Source of the DNA: Microbacterium trichothecenolyticum
GTDB taxonomy: Bacteria; Actinomycetota; Actinomycetes; Actinomycetales; Microbacteriaceae
DNA length: 64,000 nucleotides
Assembly: GCF_030818955.1 (NCBI RefSeq)
Contig: NZ_JAUTBF010000001.1
Span: 3,671,271-3,735,270, forward strand
Reading direction: 5' to 3'
Shown here in pieces: positions 25,093 through 32,479 of the stretch. How positions within the stretch are numbered: the stretch's first letter is position 1; the number at the start of each line of letters is the position of its first letter. Under the pieces are notes generated by a model. That model saw only the letters and a program-made list of their open reading frames with translations, was not told where the DNA came from and did not search any database. The translations under genes were made by a program, and so were the position numbers.

Positions 25093-26774
25093 CGGATGCC
25101 TCCGCTCGTCACGTCGGCGGCGAACTCGAGCACCGTGAGACCCAGTGCGTGCAGGTCGTCGAGCGCGTTGGCTCCGTGCCCCGCCGATGGAGCGGTCCAC
25201 ATCCGCGCGGGCGCGCCCAGTCGCTGCAGGGCGTCGACCGTGCGGCGCGTGTCGATGGCCCGGACGCGGGTGTCGCGGCCCAGGGTGATCCCGAGGAAGG
25301 CGGGGAGGCCCTCGGCATCCGTCCGCTCCTCGACCAGAGCGAGCGGGGAGAGACGGCGGAGCCGGTTGCGGGATGCGGCACTGCCGTCGTCGCCGAACTC
25401 CGATCGCCAGCCCGCCCCGAGCGGGTGCTCCGCGAGCGAGAGGAGGTCGAGGGGCGCGGCCGTCGTCACGACGCCCGCGCAGAGACCGGGATGCTGGAAC
25501 GCGCAGCTCGCGGCGACGACTCCCCCCAGCGACGCGCCGACGAGCACGAGGAGATCGGGTCGTGTGATCCCCCGGTCGATGAGGGCACGCGCGATGTCGG
25601 CGAGGTCGTCGACCGCCTGCTGCTTACGCGCACCGCTGCCGGCCGCGCGCCACGAACCACCGCGCTCGCCGCCGCCGCGGATCTGGGCTGTCACGTAGGC
25701 GCCGCCGTGCGCGACCCAGGCGGGGACGGTGGGCTCGAAGACGGGGAGATGCGGAACCCCGAAGCCCCCGTAGCAGGCGAGGAGGAGCGGCCTCGGCCCG
25801 GAACCCTCGGCGGGTGCGGTGAGGTGGGCGGTGAGGGTCTCGCCGTCTCGCGCCGGGACATCGAGGCGGCGCGTCTGGCCCGTCGGCGCCTCGGGCGCGG
25901 CATCCGTCTCGGTGACGATCCGCGGCGGCGTGAGCGGGCCCTCGACGGCGAGATACAGGATGCCGTCGTCGATGCGCACCCCGGTGGTCGTCGACTCGCC
26001 CACCGCGGCGATGGTCGCCTCCCGTGCGCCCGTGGCGTCGACGCCCGAGACGACGGTCCGACCGTCGCGGACCCCCAGGATGACGATGCGGTCGTCGGCG
26101 ACGGTGACATCGGTGATCCGCAGCGAGTCGTCGCGACGCGTCCAGCGGGTCGTGCCGGAGCAAGCGAGAGCGTCCACCCCGTCCGCGTGCCAGACGAGCA
26201 CGCCGTCGGTGAGCGGGAAGGCGCCGTGCAACGCGTTCCATCGCCCGAGCTGTCGTCCCGTGGCGCGATCGAACAGGCTCGTGCCCTGGCCGCGCGTCGT
26301 GCGGGCGAGCAGCCCGCGCGTGCCGCCGGGGAACAGGCGGCTGCGATGAGCGGGTTCCAGGGGCGTGGACGTCCACGCGCCGGAGTCGACGTCGAGGGTG
26401 ACGAGTGCGTCGTCACGACTGGCGACGACCTCGAGGCAGCGCGAGTCGTCGCTCCACAGCACGGTGTCGTAGCGCAGCCGGATCTCCGGATGCAGGCGGA
26501 GGGCGCCGGATGCCACGTCGACGATGCCGAGCACGGCGTCCTCGCTCGCGTCCGCGGCCCATTCGATCGCGATGTGCCGGCGGTCGGGGGACGGGCTCAT
26601 GCGATGGATGTGCCCGTCCGGGGCGATCACGGTGCGGCCGTCGGCATGCCGGAGAGCGGGTCGGGGAGTGCCCGCCGCGCGGTCGAGGACGAATCCGCGA
26701 ACGGGCAGCCCCGGGCGGGGGTGGCGCTCGTGCGCGGTGAGCGCCTCGTCGAGCGCGTCGCGGAGCGCGGTCAT
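25089..26774 (-). CDS. S9-family prolyl-oligopeptidase-like peptidase
   Basis: A 561-residue protein with the two-domain layout of prolyl oligopeptidases: an N-terminal beta-propeller (about residues 30-320) and a C-terminal alpha/beta hydrolase (about 330-560). The hydrolase has LLLACYGGFGVPHLP, the QIRGGGERGGSW oxyanion strand, the nucleophile elbow GASLGGVVAASCAF, and the catalytic His in APSAGHGAN. Prolyl oligopeptidases cut short peptides after proline. There is no signal peptide, so it is cytoplasmic. Placed inside a metallophore-importer operon it could release metal by cutting an imported peptide, as esterases do for siderophores, or mature the precursor. Confidence 0.8.
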   Translation of the reverse strand: MTALRDALDEALTAHERHPRPGLPVRGFVLDRAAGTPRPALRHADGRTVIAPDGHIHRMSPSPDRRHIAIEWAADASEDAVLGIVDVASGALRLHPEIRLRYDTVLWSDDSRCLEVVASRDDALVTLDVDSGAWTSTPLEPAHRSRLFPGGTRGLLARTTRGQGTSLFDRATGRQLGRWNALHGAFPLTDGVLVWHADGVDALACSGTTRWTRRDDSLRITDVTVADDRIVILGVRDGRTVVSGVDATGAREATIAAVGESTTTGVRIDDGILYLAVEGPLTPPRIVTETDAAPEAPTGQTRRLDVPARDGETLTAHLTAPAEGSGPRPLLLACYGGFGVPHLPVFEPTVPAWVAHGGAYVTAQIRGGGERGGSWRAAGSGARKQQAVDDLADIARALIDRGITRPDLLVLVGASLGGVVAASCAFQHPGLCAGVVTTAAPLDLLSLAEHPLGAGWRSEFGDDGSAASRNRLRRLSPLALVEERTDAEGLPAFLGITLGRDTRVRAIDTRRTVDALQRLGAPARMWTAPSAGHGANALDDLHALGLTVLEFAADVTSGGIR

Positions 26775-27979
26775 CGGCCCACCGGGTCGGTGAAGCGCCC
26801 GGGAGGGGCGGGCCACAACAGGTGCCCGCCCTCGTCGAGGGAGTCGGGCATGTCGATCGTGGTGAGGCCGCCCTCGTCGTCGACGAGATGGATGACGCCG
26901 TCGCCGCCCGCTGTCACGGCGATGATGCCGGAGCGGGGATCGATCGCGACCGCTCGCCTGTGCGCGGGGCGCCCGTCGACGCCGTCCCACGGCATGCGGC
27001 CCGGGTGCGGCGGTGAGCCGAGCGGGGGGAGGGGAACCACTCGGGCGATGCGCCCCCTCACGCGGTCGATCACGACGAGGGCGTCGCCGTCGGGATGGAT
27101 CACGGTGGTGGCGGCGATCCCCTGGGCCAGTGCGAAGCGGAAGACGAGGCCGTTCGGCAGCGGCACGGTGCGTGCGGCACCCGAGTGAAGGTCGATCTCG
27201 GCGAAGACGTTGGTCCACTCCGTCCAGCGCGACGGGTTCGTCGGGCCGCCGCGGAGCACGCCCGTCGCGTTCCCGGTGTCACTCGCGCGGCGCAGGTAGT
27301 AGGCGCGTCCGTCCGCGGGCCAGGGGATCACGCCAAGGGCGTGCGGGGCGCCGTCGTCGATCGCGAACCTCTCCAGACCGCGCCCCGTGGCGACGCCGAC
27401 GACACCCGTCTCGTGGTCGACCACGTCGCCGTGCCCGTCGTCGGCGAGGTCATCGCACACGCTGCCACGCAGTACGGGCACGTGCGCACCGAGGTCGAGA
27501 GCGCTCGCGAGCGGTATCGCCTCGATCGCGCCGGGATCGCGGTGGCGCAGCACGATCGTCGGCCGCCCGGTCGCCCGGTCCGGCGCTATCACGACGCCGG
27601 GCTCACCGGTGCGGGTTCGGAACCGCACGGAGGAGTCGCGAGCGAGATCGACGACCGTCACGACATCGTTCCACGCGTCGTCGTTCGCGCCGAGCCCGGG
27701 GGTGACGACGACCTGGGATCCGTCCGCCGAGGCGGCGAGGTGCTCGGCGGGGATCGCGATCGGGATGCGACGGATGCCATCCGGACCGCAGACGACGAGA
27801 GCACCGCCGCGGTCGTCCGCGAACGCCCAGGAGTCTCGCGCCTCGGGAGGGAGCACGAGGAAACCGGCGTGCTCGGCGAGCAGGGCGTCCGAGGCGACGA
27901 CATGCCGAGAGTCCCCGTCGAGGGAGAAAACGGTTCCTGCCCGGTGATCGGCGGCGAGAAGAGCAGTCCCTGAGAGCAT
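26771..27979 (-). CDS. stand-alone beta-propeller protein, first gene of the importer operon
   Basis: A 402-residue protein built of repeated beta-strand motifs ending in Asp-Gly or Gly-Asp turns (for example VVCGPDGIRRIPI, AASADGSQVVVTP, VVIDRVRGRIARVVPL, VTAGGDGVIHLVDD), which suggests a six- or seven-bladed propeller. It has no signal peptide, no catalytic motif and no membrane helix. Its stop overlaps the start of the S9 peptidase gene (ATGA). It resembles a peptidase propeller without its hydrolase, so a partner of the S9 enzyme or a peptide-binding scaffold is possible. The name is based on pattern only. Confidence 0.55.
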   Translation of the reverse strand: MLSGTALLAADHRAGTVFSLDGDSRHVVASDALLAEHAGFLVLPPEARDSWAFADDRGGALVVCGPDGIRRIPIAIPAEHLAASADGSQVVVTPGLGANDDAWNDVVTVVDLARDSSVRFRTRTGEPGVVIAPDRATGRPTIVLRHRDPGAIEAIPLASALDLGAHVPVLRGSVCDDLADDGHGDVVDHETGVVGVATGRGLERFAIDDGAPHALGVIPWPADGRAYYLRRASDTGNATGVLRGGPTNPSRWTEWTNVFAEIDLHSGAARTVPLPNGLVFRFALAQGIAATTVIHPDGDALVVIDRVRGRIARVVPLPPLGSPPHPGRMPWDGVDGRPAHRRAVAIDPRSGIIAVTAGGDGVIHLVDDEGGLTTIDMPDSLDEGGHLLWPAPPGRFTDPVGR

Positions 27980-28000
27980 GACGGCGATGCTACTAGATAT

Positions 28001-28015
28001 TGAGAATCATTCTCA
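28001..28015. promoter_or_regulatory. Fur/Zur-type operator in the divergent promoter
   Basis: TGAGAATCATTCTCA is a perfect 7-1-7 inverted repeat, the form bound by Fur-superfamily repressors. It differs from the Fur consensus TGATAATNATTATCA and from actinobacterial Zur boxes (TGAAAATNATTTTCA) at one symmetric position. Iron control in actinobacteria is usually by DtxR/IdeR, whose box is different, so Zur is favoured. It lies 22 bp upstream of the left operon and 78 bp upstream of the peptide gene, placed to repress both. Confidence 0.65.
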
Positions 28016-28093
28016 TTTAGGGTCGATGACGTTCACGACGGTGAACGCCGCTTCGCACCCGCGGAGTGGACGTAACGAGAGAAGGAGAAGGAA

Positions 28094-28192
28094 ATGGACA
28101 AGCAGATCCTGTCCGAGATCGAAGAGACCGAGCAGCTGGCGCACCTGTCGGCGACCCACTCGAACGCGCTCGTCGAGAACCCCTTCGAGTGA
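28094..28192 (+). CDS. candidate RiPP precursor peptide, 32 residues
   Basis: A short gene with a strong ribosome binding site (AGAAGGAGAAGGAA directly before ATG). The product has an acidic leader (MDKQILSEIEETEQLA) and a core region HLSATHSNALVENPFE. It contains no cysteine. Core residues Ser19, Thr21 and Ser23 are the possible cyclisation sites, His17 and His22 flank them, and Pro30 is the only proline. It starts the operon of YcaO, E1-like and SagB-type genes, the expected place for a precursor. Two hairpins follow it. The gene is too short for routine gene callers. An alternative is a small unrelated peptide, but the context makes that unlikely. Confidence 0.75.
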   Translation: MDKQILSEIEETEQLAHLSATHSNALVENPFE

Positions 28193-28200
28193 TCCTCGAG

Positions 28201-28251
28201 GTCGCGTCACGCTGACGCGACCCCCGGCCGGGCGCCTCGCGCCCGGCCGGG
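28201..28251 (+). terminator. tandem hairpins, probable partial terminator after the precursor gene
   Basis: Two perfect stem-loops lie 9 bp after the precursor stop. The first is GTCGCGTCA-cgc-TGACGCGAC (28201-28221). The second is a 12-bp stem CCCGGCCGGGCG with a CCTCG loop (28223-28251), followed by CTTTC. Partial termination here would make the precursor mRNA more abundant than the enzyme mRNA, as known for many RiPP operons. Confidence 0.65.
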
Positions 28252-28268
28252 CTTTCGGAAAGACATCC

Positions 28269-29072
28269 ATGCCTCACCACCCCCGAATCACCCCCGTGCC
28301 CGCAACCGGTGCCCATGTCGTCGCTGTCGACGAGGACGCGCCGCTGCTGCGACTTCGCACCGGAGACCACGCCGCGATCGGCTCCCCGCCGTCGGAACTG
28401 CACGGCGTCCTCGACTCGCCTGCCCCGGGTGCCGCCGCATCCGCGTATCGGGATCGGCTGGTCGGCGAGGTCCAGGAGCGCGAGCGCGCCGACGACGAAC
28501 GCCGCTGGCCTTCGGCCCGCCGCCGCATCGGCGTGGTGGGCACCGGCGTGCTGTCCGACGAGATCGCGCGTGCACTGGGGGCGTGGGGCGCTCGGGTGGG
28601 GAGGGGCATCTCCGCCGCGGAGGCGCGAGATTCCGTCGCGCTGGTCATCTCGGTGTCAGACGGGGCGTCGGAGCGCCGCGATCACGCCGTGCTCGACGAC
28701 CTCCTCGCCACCGGCACCGCTCGGTTGCGCGTGTACCGGGAAGGGGAGTGCGTTCTCGTCGATCCGCTCGCGGTCGATGTCACCGACATCACGGCCGCGC
28801 AGGTCGCGCGGCGTCGGATCGCCGCCAGCACCGTGCCGGACGCTCTCGGCGCGTGGCAGCGCCACGGACCTGTGGCGGATCAGCCCGTGGACTCGGCGAC
28901 CGTCAGCCTCGTGACGGCGCGCGTGCTCACGATGACTCTCGCGTGGGCGCAGGACGACGAGGCGCTGCCCCGACTGCGCACCACACTCTGGAAACTGGTG
29001 CCCGCGCTCGGCCGAGTGACCGAGCACCCGGTGCTGCCCTACCCGACGCCGTACCCGGGAGCGGGCCGGTGA
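28269..29072 (+). CDS. E1/ThiF-like cyclodehydratase partner protein
   Basis: About 267 residues. The middle has a Rossmann-like nucleotide fold (RRIGVVGTGVLSDEIARALGAWGA), as in the degenerate E1-like or ocin-ThiF-like proteins that bind the leader peptide and activate YcaO enzymes in azoline biosynthesis. The end, TEHPVLPYPTPYPG, matches the conserved C-terminal His-Pro region of this family. No zinc-binding Cys pairs are seen. The start ATG is at 28269; the longer frame from 27978 is a shadow. It overlaps the next gene (GTGA). Confidence 0.7.
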   Translation: MPHHPRITPVPATGAHVVAVDEDAPLLRLRTGDHAAIGSPPSELHGVLDSPAPGAAASAYRDRLVGEVQERERADDERRWPSARRRIGVVGTGVLSDEIARALGAWGARVGRGISAAEARDSVALVISVSDGASERRDHAVLDDLLATGTARLRVYREGECVLVDPLAVDVTDITAAQVARRRIAASTVPDALGAWQRHGPVADQPVDSATVSLVTARVLTMTLAWAQDDEALPRLRTTLWKLVPALGRVTEHPVLPYPTPYPGAGR

Positions 29073-30043
29073 TCCCGCCGCGGGACGCCCGCCCGCACGT
29101 CTGGCGCACCGACGACGGCGTCGCTCTGCACGGCTGGATCTGGGAGCCCGAGACCCCGCGGGGCATCGTCGTGGTGCGCACGCCCTACGGCGTCTGGCGT
29201 CACGGGGACACCGCCCGCTCCTGGGTGCGGCGCGGGTACCGCTGCCTCGTGCAGGACGTGCGCGGCCGCCACGACTCCGGGGGCGAGTGGAACCCCTACC
29301 TCCACGAGCGTCGTGACGGCGCATCCGTCGTCGCCGCGCTCCGCGCCCAGGATCCGCACCTCCCCGTCGTGCTCTCGGGAGGGTCGTACGACGCCCACGC
29401 GGCGCTGGAATGCGCCCGCGACGTCGACGTCGACGCGCTCGTGCTCATGGTGCCCGCCCTCGGACTCGCCGAGACCGCCTGGGACGCGGAGGGTCGCCCC
29501 CAGCTCTTCGACCGCATCGGGTGGTGGCATCAGCACGGACGCGGTCCCCGCTCGTTCCCCGCGTTGACGGAGGGCGAGCTGCACGCGCGGGTTGCGAGCG
29601 CTGAGCGGCGGGGCGTGGAACGGGCGGCTCGGGACTGGGAATGGGCGCCGGCCGTGCTCGCGGGGTGGCGGAGACTGTGGACGACTCCGCCCGTCGACCT
29701 GGACCGCGCGTACGGGGCGATCGACGCCCCGCTTCTGCTCATCCGCGGCGACGACGACTTCTTCTACGCCGATGCCGGGCGACTGGCCGCCGCGTGGGGA
29801 GCCGACGTGCACGTCGTCGACGGGCCGTGGGGCCATCGCCTCGGAGCCGACATCCACGATGAGGATGTGCGTGCTCGCCTCCGGGACTCGGGCGGGATCG
29901 GCGGTGTGCTCGATGCGTGGCTCGCACGTACCGGCCTGCCCTCGGGAGTCGCCGGCACTCGCCATGTCGTGCCGGTGGGCCGACGATCGCGGTCCGCCTT
30001 CGAGCCGCGCTCCGGTCGCTGGCATCACGAAAGGACAGCATGA
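29069..30043 (+). CDS. CocE/NonD (S15)-like alpha/beta hydrolase in the RiPP operon
   Basis: A 324-residue hydrolase of the X-Pro dipeptidyl-peptidase/CocE type: VRTPYGVWRHGDTARSWV, then CLVQDVRGRHDSGGEW (the oxyanion strand), then the nucleophile elbow VVLSGGSYDAHAALEC. A short acid segment PLLLIRGDDDFFYADA and a closing His in DGPWGHRLG complete the triad. Family members cleave X-Pro dipeptides or acyl esters. Usual CocE proteins have GRSYGG; here it is GGSYDA, so the elbow is altered but the Ser is kept. In the RiPP context it may remove leader or follower residues. The GTG at 29069 overlaps the previous stop; its stop overlaps the YcaO start. Confidence 0.7.
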   Translation: MIPPRDARPHVWRTDDGVALHGWIWEPETPRGIVVVRTPYGVWRHGDTARSWVRRGYRCLVQDVRGRHDSGGEWNPYLHERRDGASVVAALRAQDPHLPVVLSGGSYDAHAALECARDVDVDALVLMVPALGLAETAWDAEGRPQLFDRIGWWHQHGRGPRSFPALTEGELHARVASAERRGVERAARDWEWAPAVLAGWRRLWTTPPVDLDRAYGAIDAPLLLIRGDDDFFYADAGRLAAAWGADVHVVDGPWGHRLGADIHDEDVRARLRDSGGIGGVLDAWLARTGLPSGVAGTRHVVPVGRRSRSAFEPRSGRWHHERTA

Positions 30044-31431
30044 CCCGCGACAGCATCTCGTCCCTCCCGCCTCTTCCCGTCGAGACCCTGGTGGACGCCG
30101 AGACCGGTGTCATCCGGTCGATCCGCGCGGTTGCGCACCCGGCGGGGGCTCCGCACCGCTACCTCGCGCTCACGGCATCCGTCTCCGACGCCCGAGCCCT
30201 GGGCGAGTGGCCGGCCGATCGGGTCTCGCTCGGCACGTCGTTCGGCGACCCCGCCCAGGCCCGGATCGCGGCGATCGGCGAGGGCGTCGAGCGGTACTGC
30301 GGCAATTGGCTCCCCGAGACCTTGCCGCACGACGACCTGCGCGTCGCCACCGCCGACGAGCTGCGGGCGGACGGGCACCCGGTGATCGCGCTCGACGACC
30401 TGCCCCGGTTCGCCGATTGGCAGCTCGCCCGGGAGGGCTTCGCCTACCGGGAACTGGATGCCGCGACCCCCGCGCTCTGGGCACGGTGCCGGGATGCCGA
30501 GGGCAGGCCGATCTGGCTGCCCGACGCCCTCGTGCACCTCAACTGGAGGCAGTCGCGCTTCCGGCACCTTCCCCGCACGCACCACCTCAACTACGCCGGT
30601 ATCGCCACCGGAACGAGTGTCGACGACGCGCGCGACCGCGGGATGCTCGAGGTCGTCGAACGCGACGCGCTCGAGGTGTGGTGGCATCTCGACGGGCCGA
30701 CGTTCGGCATCGATCCCGCGAGTGTTCCCGGCCTGGTGGACGACCTGCGGGGCAGCAGCTTGAGGGTCTGGCTGGTGGCGATGCCGTCGGAGTTCGCTCC
30801 CGCGATCGCGGCCCTCGTACACGACGCGGATCGCGGGCTGTACGCCGCGGGCTTCTCCGTCGCGCTCGACCCCGCGAAGGCGGCACGCAAGGCCGTGCTC
30901 GAAGCGGTCCACACGTGGATCTACACCCAGGGCTGCACGGATGCCGACGGGTGGGTCTTCCGCGCCGTGCAGGCCGGGGTCATGGCGAAGGGGCTGATGC
31001 TGGACTTCCGCCCCGACGCCGACTACCTCACCGCGGCCGGCCCGCAGTTCGAGCGGGTGATCGATCTCGGAGCCCATGTCCAGGTCTGGCTCGATCCCGC
31101 CGTTCACGGCGAGGCGCGGCGGTTCACCGATCCCGCGCTCGGGGTGCGACCGCTCAGCGCCGTGCCCGCGGTCACGATGGCCGAGGTTCACGACCGACTG
31201 CGTCGGCGGGGCCATCGCGTGCTCACGCGCGACCTCACCACCGCGGATGTGCGCCGCACCCCGCTGCGGGTCGTGCGCACATTCGTCACGGGGCTCGTGC
31301 CCAATGCTCCGGCGGCCTTCTCGTACCTCGGGATGCCGCGACTGCGCGACGCGGCGCACGAGCGAGGGTGGCGCGCGGCCTGGAGCGGCGGACCCGAGGA
31401 TTTCACGCTCCTGCCCGCGCCCCACATGTGA
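30040..31431 (+). CDS. YcaO-type azoline cyclodehydratase
   Basis: A 463-residue YcaO protein. ATP-site motifs are present: SLGTSFGDPAQARIAAIGEGVERYC, then GTSVDDARDRGMLEVVERDALEVWW, then AAGFSVALDPAKAARKAVLEA. YcaO enzymes cyclise Ser, Thr or Cys side chains onto the preceding backbone carbonyl using ATP. The C-terminus ends in LLPAPHM rather than the PxPxP tail of some azoline YcaOs. The ATG at 30040 has AAAGGAC upstream and overlaps the hydrolase stop. It is the defining gene of the cluster. The absence of Cys in the precursor implies oxazole or methyloxazole products. Confidence 0.85.
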   Translation: MTRDSISSLPPLPVETLVDAETGVIRSIRAVAHPAGAPHRYLALTASVSDARALGEWPADRVSLGTSFGDPAQARIAAIGEGVERYCGNWLPETLPHDDLRVATADELRADGHPVIALDDLPRFADWQLAREGFAYRELDAATPALWARCRDAEGRPIWLPDALVHLNWRQSRFRHLPRTHHLNYAGIATGTSVDDARDRGMLEVVERDALEVWWHLDGPTFGIDPASVPGLVDDLRGSSLRVWLVAMPSEFAPAIAALVHDADRGLYAAGFSVALDPAKAARKAVLEAVHTWIYTQGCTDADGWVFRAVQAGVMAKGLMLDFRPDADYLTAAGPQFERVIDLGAHVQVWLDPAVHGEARRFTDPALGVRPLSAVPAVTMAEVHDRLRRRGHRVLTRDLTTADVRRTPLRVVRTFVTGLVPNAPAAFSYLGMPRLRDAAHERGWRAAWSGGPEDFTLLPAPHM

Positions 31432-31441
31432 GGCGGACGAC

Positions 31442-32479
31442 GTGATCGATCCGCGACCGGCCGTTCTGCCGCACTCCGTCGGCCTTCTCGACGGCCCTCT
31501 CGCGCGCGTGCTCACGACGGACCCTCCGGGGGAGCCGTTGCCTCCGGGACCGCGCGTCAACGCCTGGCACCGTGCCGGTGCGGTGGCGGGGAGTCCCGGG
31601 GCGGCGCTGATCGCCCTCGTCGAGGCGCTGTGGCATCCGGGGGAACCGCATCGCGCCTCGAACGGCACCGAGACCGCAATCCCGCGCCGTCCGGTGCCGT
31701 CGGCGGGGGCGTGCTACCCCGTGCAGACGCACCTCGTCGTCGACGGCGCGCGCTGGGTCTACGACCACGACCACGGTGTCGCCCGCCGCAGGGATCCCGC
31801 CATCGAGCGCGCCGCGGGGTGGCCCGGCGGCGACGTCACGGCATCCGACACCGCGACGCTCGTCTTCACCGTGCAGCCGGGACGATCGTTCGGCCGGTAC
31901 CGGCACCGCGCATGGCCGCTGTGGATCGCCGACGCGGCCTACGCGCTCGCGGCCTTGGAGTTCGTCCTCGGACGCCTCCCGGCCTCCGTGCGATACGGTC
32001 CTTCCGCGTCTCTTCGCACGGTGCTCGCCGTCCCTCGTGCGGCGCAGACGCCCTCGTGGACAGGTCTCGGGCTCGCCCCGGAGATCCCGCTCGTCGCCGT
32101 CGACGTGCCCTCGCGTCCCGAGCTGATCGGCGACGCCGTCCAGACCCTCGCGCAACGACGTTCGCCGAGCCTCGACCTCTTCCTCGCGCGCGCCGCGTCG
32201 CGTCGCCCGACGCCGTGCCTCGAGGATGTCGCCCGCGCCTCCGGTCAGGCATGGGTCCGCGGGGCGGCGGCGGTCCGCTCGTGGTCGGTTCGGATCCCGT
32301 CCTCGCCCGCTCAGCTCGCCCGGGCGGTGTGGACCGGTCATCTCGCCGCCGCCCGCCTCGCGTACGCCGGGGCGTTGCGCGGCGCGGACTCCCGCCCCGT
32401 CTCCGGTCTCGCCGCCCAGGGGGACCGGTGGATCTTCCACGCCCTCGCCTTCCTCGACCCTCCGGGAGATTGCCCATGA
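31442..32479 (+). CDS. SagB/ThcOx-type flavin dehydrogenase
   Basis: A 345-residue protein with the nitroreductase-like FMN-binding pattern of SagB enzymes: RRPVPSAGACYPVQTHLVVD in the middle and RYRHRAWPLWIADAAYALAAL, both typical. SagB enzymes oxidise azolines made by YcaO proteins to aromatic azoles. The GTG at 31442 has GAGGCGG upstream. Its stop overlaps the start of the first exporter gene (ATGA at 32476-32479). Residues 1-60 are Pro-rich and less conserved. Its presence predicts aromatic oxazoles in the product. Confidence 0.75.
   Translation: MIDPRPAVLPHSVGLLDGPLARVLTTDPPGEPLPPGPRVNAWHRAGAVAGSPGAALIALVEALWHPGEPHRASNGTETAIPRRPVPSAGACYPVQTHLVVDGARWVYDHDHGVARRRDPAIERAAGWPGGDVTASDTATLVFTVQPGRSFGRYRHRAWPLWIADAAYALAALEFVLGRLPASVRYGPSASLRTVLAVPRAAQTPSWTGLGLAPEIPLVAVDVPSRPELIGDAVQTLAQRRSPSLDLFLARAASRRPTPCLEDVARASGQAWVRGAAAVRSWSVRIPSSPAQLARAVWTGHLAAARLAYAGALRGADSRPVSGLAAQGDRWIFHALAFLDPPGDCP

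Noticed and set aside
28031..28046. GTTCAC-gacg-GTGAAC dyad as a PHO box in the RiPP promoter
   Set aside because: PHO boxes are direct repeats of 11-bp units. This is an inverted repeat of six bases and may be chance.
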